64,000 nt of DNA from Gammaproteobacteria bacterium. Its GTDB lineage: Bacteria > Pseudomonadota > Gammaproteobacteria > Enterobacterales > Permianibacteraceae. Each line of letters starts with the position of its first letter. The stretch's first letter is position 1. Below the pieces are notes generated by a model, which saw only the letters and a program-made list of their open reading frames with translations, made no database searches and was not told where the DNA came from. The stretch is from contig JACPFT010000010.1 in NCBI GenBank assembly GCA_016182845.1, forward strand, positions 62,001-126,000, read 5' to 3'. This document shows positions 1-8,593 of this stretch, one piece after another. The position numbers and the translations under genes are program-made.

Positions 1-936
1 ATGAGCACGGCCTTCGCGCGCGGCGCGTCCGTGGTGCTCTTCGAGTACCTCCTGCCCCGCGACGTGCTCAAGGCCTGCGCCCAGTACCGCATCACCGGCC
101 TGGCCGCCGTGCCGCCGCTTTGGGTCCAGCTGGCCCAGATGGATTGGCCGGAGGAGGCCAAGGCCAGCCTGCGCTATATCACCAACTCCGGCGGCGCCAT
201 GCCCACGGCCACCGTGGCGGCCCTGCGCGCCGGCCTGCCCAACACCCAGGTCTTCCTGATGTACGGCCTGACCGAGGCCTTCCGCTCCACCTATCTGCCG
301 CCGGAGGAGCTGGATCGCCGCCCCGGCTCCATGGGCAAGGCCATCCCCAACGCCGAGATCCTGGTGGTGCGCGAGGACGGCAGCCTCTGCGGCCCCAACG
401 AGCCGGGCGAGCTGGTGCATCGCGGCGCCCTGGTGGGCCAGGGCTATTGGAATGCCCCGGAGAAGACCGCCGAGCGCTACAAGCCGGCGCCCAACTGCTG
501 GCCCGGCTGCCAGCCCGAGATCGCCGTGTGGTCCGGCGACACCGTGCGCCGGGACGAGGATGGTTTCCTCTACTTCATCGGCCGCAAGGACGACATGATC
601 AAGACCTCCGGCTACCGGGTCAGCCCGACCGAGGTCGAGGAAGTGATCTACGGGCATCCGGACGTCGCCGAAGTGGCCGCCATCGGCATCGCCCACCCCC
701 AGTTGGGCCAGGCCGTGGTCCTGGTGGTAAAGCCCAGCGCCATGAACCTCTTCCGCGAGGACGCCGTGCTCAAGCACTGCAAGTCGCGCCTGCCGGGCTT
801 CATGCAGCCGTCGAAGATCGTGCTCAGGGAAGTCCTGCCGCGCAATCCCAACGGCAAGATCGACCGAAAGTCCCTGGCCGGCGAGTACGCGGAGCTGTTC
901 GCCGACTTGTTCGCGGCCTTGGGTGAGGCGCGATAA
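1..936 (+). CDS. Acyl-CoA ligase (AMP-forming), exosortase A-associated type, 5' part outside the window
   Basis: C-terminal 311 residues of an ANL-superfamily adenylate-forming enzyme that activates a carboxylic acid as acyl-AMP and then as a thioester. Visible motifs: the adenylate-binding MYGLTEAF region (about residue 88), the hinge GRKDDMIKTSGYRVSP (about 198-213) and the C-terminal catalytic lysine in NPNGKIDRK. Family members are usually 500 or more residues, so the ATG at base 1 is almost certainly internal and the gene begins upstream of the window. The next gene is a PLP decarboxylase of the kind that sits beside this ligase in XrtA/PEP-CTERM exopolysaccharide loci, which supports the exosortase association. 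The natural substrate is not evident. Confidence 0.85.
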   Translation: MSTAFARGASVVLFEYLLPRDVLKACAQYRITGLAAVPPLWVQLAQMDWPEEAKASLRYITNSGGAMPTATVAALRAGLPNTQVFLMYGLTEAFRSTYLPPEELDRRPGSMGKAIPNAEILVVREDGSLCGPNEPGELVHRGALVGQGYWNAPEKTAERYKPAPNCWPGCQPEIAVWSGDTVRRDEDGFLYFIGRKDDMIKTSGYRVSPTEVEEVIYGHPDVAEVAAIGIAHPQLGQAVVLVVKPSAMNLFREDAVLKHCKSRLPGFMQPSKIVLREVLPRNPNGKIDRKSLAGEYAELFADLFAALGEAR

Positions 937-937
937 A

Positions 938-992
938 ACGGATGTCCAGTGGACATCCGTAGCGCCGAACGCCTTGCCATGGATGGCAAGGC
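938..992. repeat. Two consecutive perfect hairpins after the ligase gene
   Basis: Bases 938-960 hold 10-bp arms ACGGATGTCC/GGACATCCGT around AGT. Bases 971-992 hold arms GCCTTGCCAT/ATGGCAAGGC around GG. Neither is followed by a T-run, so they look more like a paired palindromic element than a classical terminator. A third small palindrome, TGCATAC-C-GTATGCA (1033-1047), lies just before the ribosome binding site of the next gene. Confidence 0.6.
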
Positions 993-1059
993 CGGGGGTA
1001 TTTAGAAGCAGCGCGGTCGCGACAGGGATGTCTGCATACCGTATGCATCGAGAAGGACC

Positions 1060-2295
1060 ATGAGCGAAAAACCCCAACACTGGCCCATGAGCCAGTTCCA
1101 GTCCAAGGACGGCGAGCTCCTGGTGGGCGGAATTCCCCTGCGCCGCCTGGCGGCGCGGGTCGGCCAGACGCCGTTCTATGCCTATGACCGCCGCCTCTTG
1201 AGCGAGCGGGTCCGGCACTTGCGCGCCAGCCTGCCCGAGGGCATCCAGCTGCACTTCGCCATGAAGGCCAACCCCATGCCCGCCGTGGTGCAACACCTGG
1301 CGCCCCTGGTGGACGGCCTGGACGTGGCCTCGCTGAAAGAATTGCGCGTGGCCCTGGACACCGGGACCGACCCGGCCCATATCAGCTTCGCCGGCCCCGG
1401 CAAGGGCGAGGTCGAGATCCGCGCCGCCGTGGCCGCCGGCATCACCCTGAACATCGAGTCGGAACGGGAACTGCCCCTACTGGCCAAGGCCAGCGCCGAA
1501 CTGGGCGTCCCGGCCCGCGTCGCCGTGCGCGTCAACCCGGACTTCGAGCTCAAGGGCGCGGGCATGAAGATGGGCGGCGGTAGCCAGCAGTTCGGCATCG
1601 ACGCCGAGCGCGTGCCCGAGATCCTGGCCCGGATCGGCGAGCTTAATCTCGACTTCCAAGGCTTCCATATCTTCACCGGCTCCCAGAACCTGCGCTCGGA
1701 GGCCATCACCACGGCCCATGACGCCATCTTCGCCCTGGCCTACCGCCTGGCCGAGCATGCGCCCCAGGCCTTGAGTCACCTCAATATCGGCGGCGGCTTC
1801 GGCGTGCCCTATTTCCCCGGCGACAAGCCCCTGGATCTGGCGCCCATCGCCGCCAACCTGGCCCGCCATCAGGCCGAGGCCAGTGAGCGCTTGGGCGGGC
1901 AATGCGCTCTCGTCATCGAGCTGGGCCGCTATCTGGTCGCCGAGTCCGGCATCTATGTCTGCGAAATCCTGGACCGGAAGCTCTCGCGCGGCGAAGTGCT
2001 CCTGATCAGCAACGGCGGCCTGCACCACCACCTGTCCGCCGCCGGCCTGTTCGGCCAGATCATCCGCAAGAACTACCCGGTGGCCATCGGTACGAAGATG
2101 GGCAGTGCCGACATCGAGACTGCCAGCGTAGTCGGGCCTTTGTGCACGCCCCTGGATCTCCTGGCCAACAAGATGGAACTGGCCCGGGCCGAAGCGGGCG
2201 ATCTGGTGGTGGTCTACCAGTCCGGTGCCTATGGCATGAGCGCCAGCCCCAAGGATTTCCTGAGCCATAACTACCCGGTCGAAGTCCTCGTCTAA
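1060..2295 (+). CDS. PLP-dependent decarboxylase, exosortase A system-associated
   Basis: 411-residue fold-type III decarboxylase related to diaminopimelate/ornithine decarboxylases. The PLP lysine is in HFAMKANP (K69), the glycine loop that binds the PLP phosphate is NIGGGFGVPY, and the C-terminal half carries the conserved cysteine in VGPLCTPLDLL. The start is supported by AAGGA six bases before the ATG. This gene with the preceding AMP ligase is the pair often found in XrtA/PEP-CTERM loci, where the products are thought to supply a precursor or modification for exopolysaccharide; the exact substrate is unknown. It is separated from the ligase by 123 bases of hairpins and followed after 12 bases by a GAF protein. 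Confidence 0.88.
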   Translation: MSEKPQHWPMSQFQSKDGELLVGGIPLRRLAARVGQTPFYAYDRRLLSERVRHLRASLPEGIQLHFAMKANPMPAVVQHLAPLVDGLDVASLKELRVALDTGTDPAHISFAGPGKGEVEIRAAVAAGITLNIESERELPLLAKASAELGVPARVAVRVNPDFELKGAGMKMGGGSQQFGIDAERVPEILARIGELNLDFQGFHIFTGSQNLRSEAITTAHDAIFALAYRLAEHAPQALSHLNIGGGFGVPYFPGDKPLDLAPIAANLARHQAEASERLGGQCALVIELGRYLVAESGIYVCEILDRKLSRGEVLLISNGGLHHHLSAAGLFGQIIRKNYPVAIGTKMGSADIETASVVGPLCTPLDLLANKMELARAEAGDLVVVYQSGAYGMSASPKDFLSHNYPVEVLV

Positions 2296-2307
2296 CAGGA
2301 GAACCCC

Positions 2308-3006
2308 GTGAACGCCGCCGAATATCTACAAAAGACGGGCCTGAACAAGAACGCCCTGGACCTGGACCCGGCCCTGGTCGAGGATCTGGCCGAGGCCCTG
2401 CGCGAATTCGTCGCCGATGCCGGCGCGGCCATGCCCGCCCATCCGGACGAGGCCGCGCTCTACACCTATCGCGTGCCCCAACTGTCCGAGGACGGCGCCT
2501 GTTCGCTGGTCGAGGAACTGGCGGCCGAGCCCTATGATCTGGCCACGGCACTGGGCGGCCGCAGCCGCGCCGCGACGCGCAAGCTCTGGCTGCTCAACCA
2601 GCTGATCGGGGAAGTGCACGAGCGCCTGGGCGCCGACTGGCTGGGCGCCTACCAGCGCCTGGAACTCCCCAGCGGCCCGGCCCTGGTCAAGCTGGCCTAC
2701 CGGGGCCTGGAGAGCCGCGCCGAATTCCCCCTGACGGAAAGCTTCGCCGAGAAGAGCAACAACAGCCGCGTGGCCTTGAGCGGCCGGGGCGCGGTCATCG
2801 CCGACGTCCATGCCCATGCCCAGGCAGGCGGTAGCTACTACGTCTGCGACCCCAAGGTGAGCTCGGAAGTGTGCCTGCCGGTTTACGGCGAAATGAGCGA
2901 AGTTATAGGCATTATCGACGCCGAAGACGATGCCCAGGGCTTCTTCGACGGCACGCGCCAGGCCCTGGCCGCGGCCCTCTGCCTGGTCCTGCCGGATCTC
3001 TATTGA
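2308..3006 (+). CDS. GAF-domain protein
   Basis: 232 residues. The C-terminal half (about 100-232) resembles a GAF domain, with a VCLPVYGEMSEVIGIIDAED core like that of small GAF sensors and free-methionine-sulfoxide reductases. The N-terminal 90 residues are helical and without a recognisable family. The start is a GTG preceded by AGGAGA at good spacing. It follows the decarboxylase by 12 bases, and its stop overlaps the glpG start by one base, so the genes are probably co-transcribed. Without the full set of catalytic cysteines visible, a sensory or ligand-binding role is more likely than a reductase role; both are inferences. Confidence 0.7.
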   Translation: MNAAEYLQKTGLNKNALDLDPALVEDLAEALREFVADAGAAMPAHPDEAALYTYRVPQLSEDGACSLVEELAAEPYDLATALGGRSRAATRKLWLLNQLIGEVHERLGADWLGAYQRLELPSGPALVKLAYRGLESRAEFPLTESFAEKSNNSRVALSGRGAVIADVHAHAQAGGSYYVCDPKVSSEVCLPVYGEMSEVIGIIDAEDDAQGFFDGTRQALAAALCLVLPDLY

Positions 3007-3860
3007 TGCCCATGATCGGCCCCTTGGGACCGAAGGCGGCGGCCCAGGCCTTCGCCGACTACCTGGCGACCCAGGGCATCACCCTGCGCCTACACCCGGA
3101 CCCCTCCGGCCAGGACGCCTGCTTCCTGGAAAGCCAGGTCGCCGACGCCGACCGCGTTGAAGCGGCACTGGCCGAATTCCTGAGTAATCCCCACGCCGAA
3201 AAGTACCGCGCCGCGTCCTGGCGGACCGGCCGGCCCCACGCCGCGAGCTTCCACGGCTTCAGCCTGAAACCCCTCATGGCCCGCGCCGGCCCCCTGACCC
3301 GGAGCATCGCCGTCCTGGCCGTCCTGCTGACCCTCTATACCGGCTTCGGCCAGACCGACCGGGCCCTGCCCTTCATGTTCAGCAACCAACTGGAAGGTTT
3401 CTACAACCTGGCCCAGGGCCAGATCTGGCGGCTGTTCACTCCGAGCCTGCTGCACTACTGGCTGCCGGGCCTCGGACCTTTACACCTCTTGTTCAACCTG
3501 ATGATGTTCTGGGATCTGGCGGGCGCCCTCGAGCGCCGCCTGGGCAGCCGAACGCTTCTCGGGCTCTGCCTCGTGGTCGCCGCCCTCTCCAACACCGCCC
3601 AGTACCTGGTGTCCGGCCCCTTCTTCGGCGGCCTGTCCGGCGTGGTCTATGGCCTGTTCGGCTTCCTCTGGCTGCGCGGTCATTACGACCCGGCCAGCGG
3701 CCTGCACATGCCCAGGGCCATCGCGGCCCTGATGCTGGGCTGGCTGGCGCTGTGCTACACCGGCCTTCTGGGCTCCGTGGCCAATACCGGTCACACCGTC
3801 GGTCTTCTAGTCGGTATGATCGGAGGATACGGTACGGCCCTATTGGCCAAGCACAGGTGA
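3006..3860 (+). CDS. glpG: Rhomboid intramembrane serine protease GlpG
   Basis: 284-residue polytopic protease with the GlpG layout: a cytosolic N-terminal domain (1-95), then about six membrane segments. The catalytic serine is in GGLSGVVYG (S211) and the histidine in [12 protein letters not shown] (H263); HLLFN provides H160 and N164 of the oxyanion site. Spacing matches E. coli GlpG S201/H254/H150/N154. The ATG overlaps the stop of the GAF gene (TGATG). It cleaves transmembrane substrates within the inner membrane. Its position directly downstream of an exosortase locus may be accidental; the link with glpE four bases downstream recalls the enterobacterial glpEG pair. Confidence 0.93.
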   Translation: MPMIGPLGPKAAAQAFADYLATQGITLRLHPDPSGQDACFLESQVADADRVEAALAEFLSNPHAEKYRAASWRTGRPHAASFHGFSLKPLMARAGPLTRSIAVLAVLLTLYTGFGQTDRALPFMFSNQLEGFYNLAQGQIWRLFTPSLLHYWLPGLGPLHLLFNLMMFWDLAGALERRLGSRTLLGLCLVVAALSNTAQYLVSGPFFGGLSGVVYGLFGFLWLRGHYDPASGLHMPRAIAALMLGWLALCYTGLLGSVANTGHTVGLLVGMIGGYGTALLAKHR

Positions 3861-3864
3861 TCCC

Positions 3865-4179
3865 ATGCCCTTCACGCGCATTTCCATCGACGACGTCCAG
3901 ACCAAGCTCACCGCCGGCCCGGTGACCCTGGCCGACATCCGCGATCCCCAGTCCTACGCCGCCGGCCACCTGGACGGCGCCCAGCATCTCACGAACCAGA
4001 ACCTGGACAGCTTCATCCGCGGCGCCGACCTGGACCTGCCCCTGGTGGTCTATTGCTACCACGGCAACTCCAGCCAGGGCGCGGCGGATTATTTGTCGAA
4101 TCAGGGATTTAGCGAGGTCTACAGCATGGACGGCGGCTTCGAGGCCTGGAAGCAGAAGTACCCGGCAGTGGGCGTGTAA
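3865..4179 (+). CDS. glpE: Thiosulfate sulfurtransferase GlpE (single-domain rhodanese)
   Basis: 104-residue rhodanese domain that transfers sulfane sulfur from thiosulfate to a thiol acceptor. The active-site loop is CYHGNSSQG with catalytic C64, matching E. coli GlpE C65 in position. The domain ends with the usual DGGFEAWK motif. It starts four bases after glpG and is closed by a strong intrinsic terminator, so it is the last gene of the transcription unit. Expected to be cytosolic. Confidence 0.93.
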   Translation: MPFTRISIDDVQTKLTAGPVTLADIRDPQSYAAGHLDGAQHLTNQNLDSFIRGADLDLPLVVYCYHGNSSQGAADYLSNQGFSEVYSMDGGFEAWKQKYPAVGV

Positions 4180-4182
4180 AAC

Positions 4183-4205
4183 AAAAAAGGCCCGCTGGCC
4201 TTTTT
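4183..4205 (+). terminator. Intrinsic terminator after glpE
   Basis: AAAAAGGCC-CGCT-GGCCTTTTT hairpin ending in a T-run immediately downstream of the glpE stop. Confidence 0.85.
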
Positions 4206-4242
4206 GCACGACTCGCGCCTACTGAACCATCAAGCCAGTTAG

Positions 4243-4298
4243 GTAGGTCCGACTTCAGTCGGACGTTCGCGACGATGTCCCGCTGAAGCGGGACCTAC
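4243..4298. repeat. Paired REP element, GTAG-headed, copy 1
   Basis: Unit GTAG plus the palindrome GTCCGACTTCAGTCGGAC (4243-4264), then 12 bases and an inverted unit (4277-4298) ending in CTAC. The two units face each other as in BIME-type REP doublets. The same element recurs at 5956-6007 and 10591-10658. It lies in the convergent gap between glpE and the FliL-like gene. Confidence 0.8.
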
Positions 4299-4336
4299 GG
4301 TAGCATGCCGGGTTTGTCTGGAGCTCCGCCCCAGCC

Positions 4337-4780
4337 TCACTGGAACATAAACCCGGTAAACAAGATCCCTTCCAGGGCATCTTCCGGCCCGCCCACTTCC
4401 ACGATCAGCTTGCGCAACTCGGCGGCGGCACTCTTGCGCAAGGCCTCGCGCGCCTTCAGGTCCGCGACCTGTTCCTCGGTCATGGCCGACAAGAGGCTGA
4501 GCATCTTGTCGCGCAGCAGCGGCATATTGGCGAAGATCGCATCGACCCCGGCATTGGTCTTGCTCGTCAGCTGGATCTGAGCCTGGAGCACGCCCAGCTT
4601 CTTGCCGTCCTTGCGCTGGAAATTGGCGATGAGATTGGGCTCCATGGGCACGAAGCGCAGGGAGACATCTTCCTCGGATTTGTGGAACTTGGCGGCTTCA
4701 TTGCCGCCGCCCCCGGATGCCAGGGCGGCGCCGGAGGCCAGGGACAGGGCGAGACAGAGGACAAGCGGAAGACGTTTCAT
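4337..4780 (-). CDS. FliL-like secreted/periplasmic protein
   Basis: 147 residues when started at 4780, which places a signal peptide (MKRLPLVLCLALSLASGAALA) at the N-terminus. The mature part has the conserved pattern of FliL-type proteins: a strand-rich core with PNLIANFQ, then DAIFANMPLLRDKMLSLLSAMTEEQV and a C-terminal helix region. Classical FliL is anchored in the inner membrane at the flagellar basal body; this one is short and has no flagellar neighbours, so it may be a FliL paralogue with another role. Upstream in the same direction lies the rubredoxin gene, 50 bases away. A longer frame reaching to 4987 would run through rubredoxin and was rejected. Confidence 0.7.
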   Translation of the reverse strand: MKRLPLVLCLALSLASGAALASGGGGNEAAKFHKSEEDVSLRFVPMEPNLIANFQRKDGKKLGVLQAQIQLTSKTNAGVDAIFANMPLLRDKMLSLLSAMTEEQVADLKAREALRKSAAAELRKLIVEVGGPEDALEGILFTGFMFQ

Positions 4781-4830
4781 AGGCACTCCTGAAAAACTGC
4801 CCCTAAGCCTAGCCCAATCTCCTCGAGTCA

Positions 4831-4995
4831 TCACTCCGTCATCAGCTCGAAATCCGCCTTGGTCACCCCGCAGTCCGGGCACATCCAGTCGTCCGGGATG
4901 TCGTCGAAACGCGTGCCGGGCATGAGGCCCGTGTCCGGATCGCCGGCCGCTTCGTCGTACACATAGCCACAGGGCAAACAAATCCACTTGCGCAT
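4831..4995 (-). CDS. Rubredoxin
   Basis: A 54-residue protein with both metal-binding knuckles of rubredoxin: [18 protein letters not shown] near the N-terminus and [12 protein letters not shown] near the C-terminus. The four cysteines bind one Fe; the small redox protein carries single electrons in the cytosol. The start at 4995 has AGGT and purine-rich bases upstream. Length and cysteine spacing are typical of the family. It is transcribed divergently from queF and precedes the FliL-like gene. Confidence 0.93.
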   Translation of the reverse strand: MRKWICLPCGYVYDEAAGDPDTGLMPGTRFDDIPDDWMCPDCGVTKADFELMTE

Positions 4996-5106
4996 CTTCT
5001 ACCTCGTCATCGGTGCACAGAAAACGCTCAATTCTACCATCGCCGCGCGCCGAGTTCAGCCCGCCTTCGGGCTATAATGCGGCCAATTCCAGCCAGTCCC
5101 CCGATC

Positions 5107-5937
5107 ATGAGCCACGAACTGTCCCACCTACCCCTGGGCAAGACCACCGCCTACACCAACCGTTACGCCCCGGAGCTGCTCTGCCCCGTGCCGCGCCGGC
5201 TCAAGCGCGCCGAGCTGGGGCTTAGCGACGAGGCCCTGCCCTTCCAGGGCGCGGATCTCTGGAACGGCTACGAGCTGTCCTGGCTCAACGCCAAGGGCAA
5301 GCCCGTGGTCGCCATCGCCGAGTTCACCGTGCCCTGCACCAGCCCGAACCTCATCGAATCCAAGTCTTTCAAGCTCTACCTGAATTCCCTGAACGGCACG
5401 CGCTACGCCGGTTTCGACGAGGTCCAGGCCGTCCTGGCCCGGGACCTGTCGGCGGTCGCCGGCGGCGCGGTGGGCGTGCGCCTCCTGCCCTGGCGGGACT
5501 TCGATACCCTGGTCATGGGCCGCCTGGAGGGCGAGTGCATCGACGAGCTGGACATCGCCGTCGAGGACTACGAGTTCAATGCGCAACTCCTGGCCGGCGC
5601 CGCGAGCGGCCCGGTCGTCGAGGAGGCCCTGGTCAGCCATTTGCTCAAGTCCAATTGTCTCATCACCTCCCAGCCCGACTGGGCCAGCGTGCAAATCCGC
5701 TACCGGGGCCCGCGCCTGGACCGGGAAGCCCTGCTGCGCTACCTCGTCTCTTTCCGCGAGCACAACGAGTTCCACGAGCAATGCGTGGAGCGCATCTTCC
5801 GCGATCTGCTGGAGCACGCCCGCCCCGAGCGCCTGAGCGTCTACGCCCGCTACACCCGGCGCGGCGGACTGGATATCAATCCCTGGCGCAGCAACTTCGA
5901 ACACATTCGAGACAACCCGCGCCTGGCGCGGCAATAG
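5107..5937 (+). CDS. queF: NADPH-dependent 7-cyano-7-deazaguanine reductase QueF
   Basis: 276 residues, the length of the long (E. coli-type) QueF. It reduces preQ0 to preQ1 in queuosine synthesis. The nitrile-binding cysteine is in [24 protein letters not shown], split here as FTVPCTSPN followed by the [12 protein letters not shown] signature; the C-terminal half keeps the NADPH-binding tunnel-fold region with [13 protein letters not shown]. The start at 5107 fits the family N-terminus ([12 protein letters not shown]). A TATAAT box at 5073-5078 is a good -10 element; no clear -35 was seen. No preQ1 riboswitch is apparent in the short leader. Confidence 0.95.
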   Translation: MSHELSHLPLGKTTAYTNRYAPELLCPVPRRLKRAELGLSDEALPFQGADLWNGYELSWLNAKGKPVVAIAEFTVPCTSPNLIESKSFKLYLNSLNGTRYAGFDEVQAVLARDLSAVAGGAVGVRLLPWRDFDTLVMGRLEGECIDELDIAVEDYEFNAQLLAGAASGPVVEEALVSHLLKSNCLITSQPDWASVQIRYRGPRLDREALLRYLVSFREHNEFHEQCVERIFRDLLEHARPERLSVYARYTRRGGLDINPWRSNFEHIRDNPRLARQ

Positions 5938-5955
5938 GCGCAGGCAACGCTTCCC

Positions 5956-6007
5956 GTAGGTCCCGCTTCAGCGGGACATGAAAGCGTCCGGCTAAAGCCG
6001 GACCTAC
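5956..6007. repeat. Paired REP element, GTAG-headed, copy 2
   Basis: GTAG plus GTCCCGCTTCAGCGGGAC (5956-5977), eight bases, then an inverted unit GTCCGGCTAAAGCCGGAC plus CTAC (5986-6007). Same facing arrangement as the copy at 4243-4298. It lies between queF and a small gene. Confidence 0.82.
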
Positions 6008-6058
6008 GGGTCAACGCAGTGTTACACTGACCCCCGCCATCACGAGAGGAGGATGCCC

Positions 6059-6226
6059 ATGGCCAAACCCCGCAACCCCTATGTCGCCGCCGCACTCCTG
6101 CGCAAGGCCGGCGCCCATCAACCCACCAAGTCCGGACTGCGTTTCGCCGCCAAGCGCGAACTGGCCCGCCTGGTCGCCAAGACCGACCGGGACGGGCCAG
6201 CCCTCATCCTGCCCCTCGCCGCCTAA
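6059..6226 (+). CDS. Small basic hypothetical protein (55 aa)
   Basis: A 55-residue, Lys/Arg-rich protein beginning MAKPRNPYVAAALLRKAG. An excellent ribosome binding site, GAGAGGAGG (6044-6052), sits six bases before this ATG; an in-frame ATG at 6053 is too close to it, so 6059 is the better start. No family was recognised. The middle segment TKSGLRFAAKRELARLVAK could form a basic helix, compatible with nucleic-acid binding, but this is only a guess. The 222 bases that follow up to the transporter hold a weak promoter-like pair TTGTTG (6291-6296) and TTATTA (6314-6319). Confidence 0.55.
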   Translation: MAKPRNPYVAAALLRKAGAHQPTKSGLRFAAKRELARLVAKTDRDGPALILPLAA

Positions 6227-6448
6227 TCCCCGCCTCGTCCCAGCCCCCCGCTCCCGCCTACCTCCTTCGTTCAAGCCCTGTTCATTTGCCTTGTTGCTGC
6301 ACTGCGGTCTGTGTTATTAAGCCCCCCACTCTTGCTGCGCAGACGGCAGGCTGGTTTGTGCCCCCGACGGCTTCTTCCGCGCGGAAGGCTGGCCGACGCA
6401 TCCAGACCGATAAGACAGTTTTGGCATGACATCGATCCTGAGGTACTT

Positions 6449-7924
6449 ATGAGTTTGAACATTCCGCCCGGCACCCTGATGGGACATCCCAAGGGCCTGT
6501 TCCTGCTGTTCGCCACCGAGATGTGGGAGCGTTTCTCCTACTACGGCATGCGCGCCCTGCTGGTCCTGACCCTGGTGGCCGCCACCGACGCCGCCAACCC
6601 GGGTTTCGGCCTGACACGCGGCAACGCCATCGAGCTGTACGGCATCTACACCGGCCTCGTGTACTTCACGCCGCTGATCGGCGGCTGGATCGCCGACAAC
6701 TTTATCGGCCAGCGCAAGGCCGTGCTCCTGGGCGGTGTCCTGATGGCCGCCGGCCAGTTCACCCTGTTCGCCTCCGTGCCCCATTCCCTGAGCCTGTTCT
6801 ATGTGGGCCTCGGCCTCTTGATCGCCGGTAACGGCTTCTTCAAGCCGAATATCTCCACCATGGTCGGCGATCTGTACACCCAGGGCGATGCGCGCCGCGA
6901 CGGCGCCTTCACCATCTTCTACATGGGCATCAACGTCGGCGCCTTCTTCGCGCCGCTCATCACCTCGACCCTGGGCGAGAGCGCCGACTACGGCTGGCGC
7001 TGGGGCTATTTCGCCGCCGGTTGCGGCATGAGCCTCTCGGTCCTTATCCAGTTCTTCCTGGCCCAGCGCTTCATCGGCGATGTCGGCGTCGTCGCCGGCG
7101 CCAAGCGCTCCCTAGCCGCCGCCGGCGGCGTCAAGGAACCCCTGACCAAGGAAGAACGCGACCGCCTGCGCGTCGTCGCCTTCCTGTTCGTGTTCGTCAC
7201 CATGTTCTGGCTGGCCTTCGAACAGGCCGGCGGCCTCATGAACATCTATGCCCAGGACTACACCGACCGCCTGCTCGGCAGCTTCGAAGTCCCGGCCGGC
7301 TGGTTCCAGTCCCTGAACCCGCTGTACATCGTGGTCTTCGCCCCGATCTTCTCCTGGCTCTGGGTCAAGCTCAGTGCGGCCAATAAGAATCCGGCCGCGC
7401 CGGTCAAGATCGTCGGCGGCATGCTGCTCACCGCCGTCGGCTTCGGCTTCCTGCTCATCGGCGTGTTCCAGATGCAGGGCGGCGAAGGCATGAAGTCGTC
7501 CATGCTCTGGCTGTCCCTGGCCTATCTATTCCACACCCTGGGCGAGCTGTGTATCTCCCCGGTCGGCCTGTCTCTGATGACCAAGCTGTCCCCGATCCGC
7601 CTGGCCTCCCTGGTCATGGGCGTCTGGTTCCTGATGCCCTCCGTAGCCCAGTACCTGGGCGGCCTGGTGGGCGCCTTCTCCGAGCATGCCGGCGAATACG
7701 AGTCGGTGCGCAACTTCGCCGCCGACCTCGGCGTGCAACTGGGCCATTCCGGCCTCCTGGCCGTGTTCGGCGGCATCGCCCTCGCCCTGATCCTGTTCAG
7801 CGTTGCACTCTGGCTCTTGTCCGGCATGCTGGTGGACTGGATGCACGGCGCCGAGCAGCCCAAGGACTTGAATGAAACCCCCGCCAAGGATGCGACGGTG
7901 ATGACGGCGACGGCCACGGCCTAA
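6449..7924 (+). CDS. Proton-dependent oligopeptide transporter (POT/PTR2 family)
   Basis: 491-residue inner-membrane symporter for di- and tripeptides, similar to DtpT/DtpA. The family signature FATEMWERFSYYGMRALL is at about residues 23-40 (ExxERFxYY proton-coupling motif), and further POT motifs include FYMGINVGAFFAPL and the conserved loop EAADFIGQRKAV-like DNFIGQRKAVLLGG. About 12-14 membrane segments are expected. The start at 6449 is preceded by GAGG; the longer upstream frame has no family similarity. A single-gene unit, closed by a strong terminator at 7941. Confidence 0.93.
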   Translation: MSLNIPPGTLMGHPKGLFLLFATEMWERFSYYGMRALLVLTLVAATDAANPGFGLTRGNAIELYGIYTGLVYFTPLIGGWIADNFIGQRKAVLLGGVLMAAGQFTLFASVPHSLSLFYVGLGLLIAGNGFFKPNISTMVGDLYTQGDARRDGAFTIFYMGINVGAFFAPLITSTLGESADYGWRWGYFAAGCGMSLSVLIQFFLAQRFIGDVGVVAGAKRSLAAAGGVKEPLTKEERDRLRVVAFLFVFVTMFWLAFEQAGGLMNIYAQDYTDRLLGSFEVPAGWFQSLNPLYIVVFAPIFSWLWVKLSAANKNPAAPVKIVGGMLLTAVGFGFLLIGVFQMQGGEGMKSSMLWLSLAYLFHTLGELCISPVGLSLMTKLSPIRLASLVMGVWFLMPSVAQYLGGLVGAFSEHAGEYESVRNFAADLGVQLGHSGLLAVFGGIALALILFSVALWLLSGMLVDWMHGAEQPKDLNETPAKDATVMTATATA

Positions 7925-7940
7925 GCTCATCCGCTCCGAC

Positions 7941-7967
7941 AAAAGCCCCGCCCCACGCGGGGCTTTT
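7941..7967 (+). terminator. Intrinsic terminator after the peptide transporter
   Basis: AAAAGCCCCGC-CCCAC-GCGGGGCTTTT hairpin 17 bases after the stop codon; the A-run on the left also makes it workable on the opposite strand. Confidence 0.85.
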
Positions 7968-7993
7968 GCGTTTCTGGACGCTAGAATCAGCCC

Positions 7994-8593
7994 ATGGACA
8001 CGCCGCTTGCCTTAAGCCGTCTGGACGGCCGAATCGACTACTGGCCGCGCTTCCTCGCCCTGCCGGAACAGGCGGGCCTGTACGAGCGCCTGGCCGGGAG
8101 CCTGGCCTGGGAGCAGGAGGAGCTGGTCATCGCCGGACGGGCCGTGCGCGTGCCGCGCCTGGTCGCCTGGTACGGCGAGCCCGAGGCGCAGTACCGCTAT
8201 TCCGGGACCGACCACCCGCCCCTACCCTGGACGCCGGAACTTGCCGAGCTGCGCCGCCGGCTCGAGGCCGCCACCGGCCATGTCTATAACAGCGTCCTGG
8301 CCAACTGGTACCGGGACGGCCAGGACTCCATGGGCTGGCATGCCGACAAGGAGCCGGAGCTGGGCCGGGACCCGGCCATCGCCTCCCTGAGCCTGGGCGC
8401 CAAGCGCCGCTTCCTCTTGGAGCATGTACGGACCGGACAACGTCTGGAGCTGGAGCTGGGCGAGGGCGACCTGTTGCTCATGGCCGGCGCCTGCCAGCAC
8501 CACTGGCGCCACGCCCTGCCCAAGACGCGCAAGCCCTGCGGTCCGCGCATCAATCTCACTTTCCGCCTCATTCACCCGGGAGACCGCCCATGA
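7994..8593 (+). CDS. AlkB-type 2-oxoglutarate/Fe(II) dioxygenase (alkylated nucleic acid repair)
   Basis: 199 residues, similar to the short AlkB/ALKBH2-like class. It oxidatively demethylates bases such as 1-methyladenine and 3-methylcytosine. The Fe ligands are H and D in GWHADKEPELG (about residues 115-117) and the distal His in HHWRHALPKT; the 2-oxoglutarate arginine is in RINLTFR near the C-terminus. The NSVLANWYRDGQDSMGWHADKE block is characteristic of the family. The stop overlaps the next start by four bases (ATGA), so the two genes are translationally coupled. Confidence 0.92.
   Translation: MDTPLALSRLDGRIDYWPRFLALPEQAGLYERLAGSLAWEQEELVIAGRAVRVPRLVAWYGEPEAQYRYSGTDHPPLPWTPELAELRRRLEAATGHVYNSVLANWYRDGQDSMGWHADKEPELGRDPAIASLSLGAKRRFLLEHVRTGQRLELELGEGDLLLMAGACQHHWRHALPKTRKPCGPRINLTFRLIHPGDRP

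Noticed and set aside
1-3. ATG at base 1 as the true start of the acyl-CoA ligase
   Set aside because: The N-terminal 200 or so residues of the family are missing, so the gene is cut by the window edge.
4781-4987. N-terminal extension of the FliL-like protein
   Set aside because: This stretch encodes rubredoxin in another frame on the same strand; the signal peptide begins at 4780.
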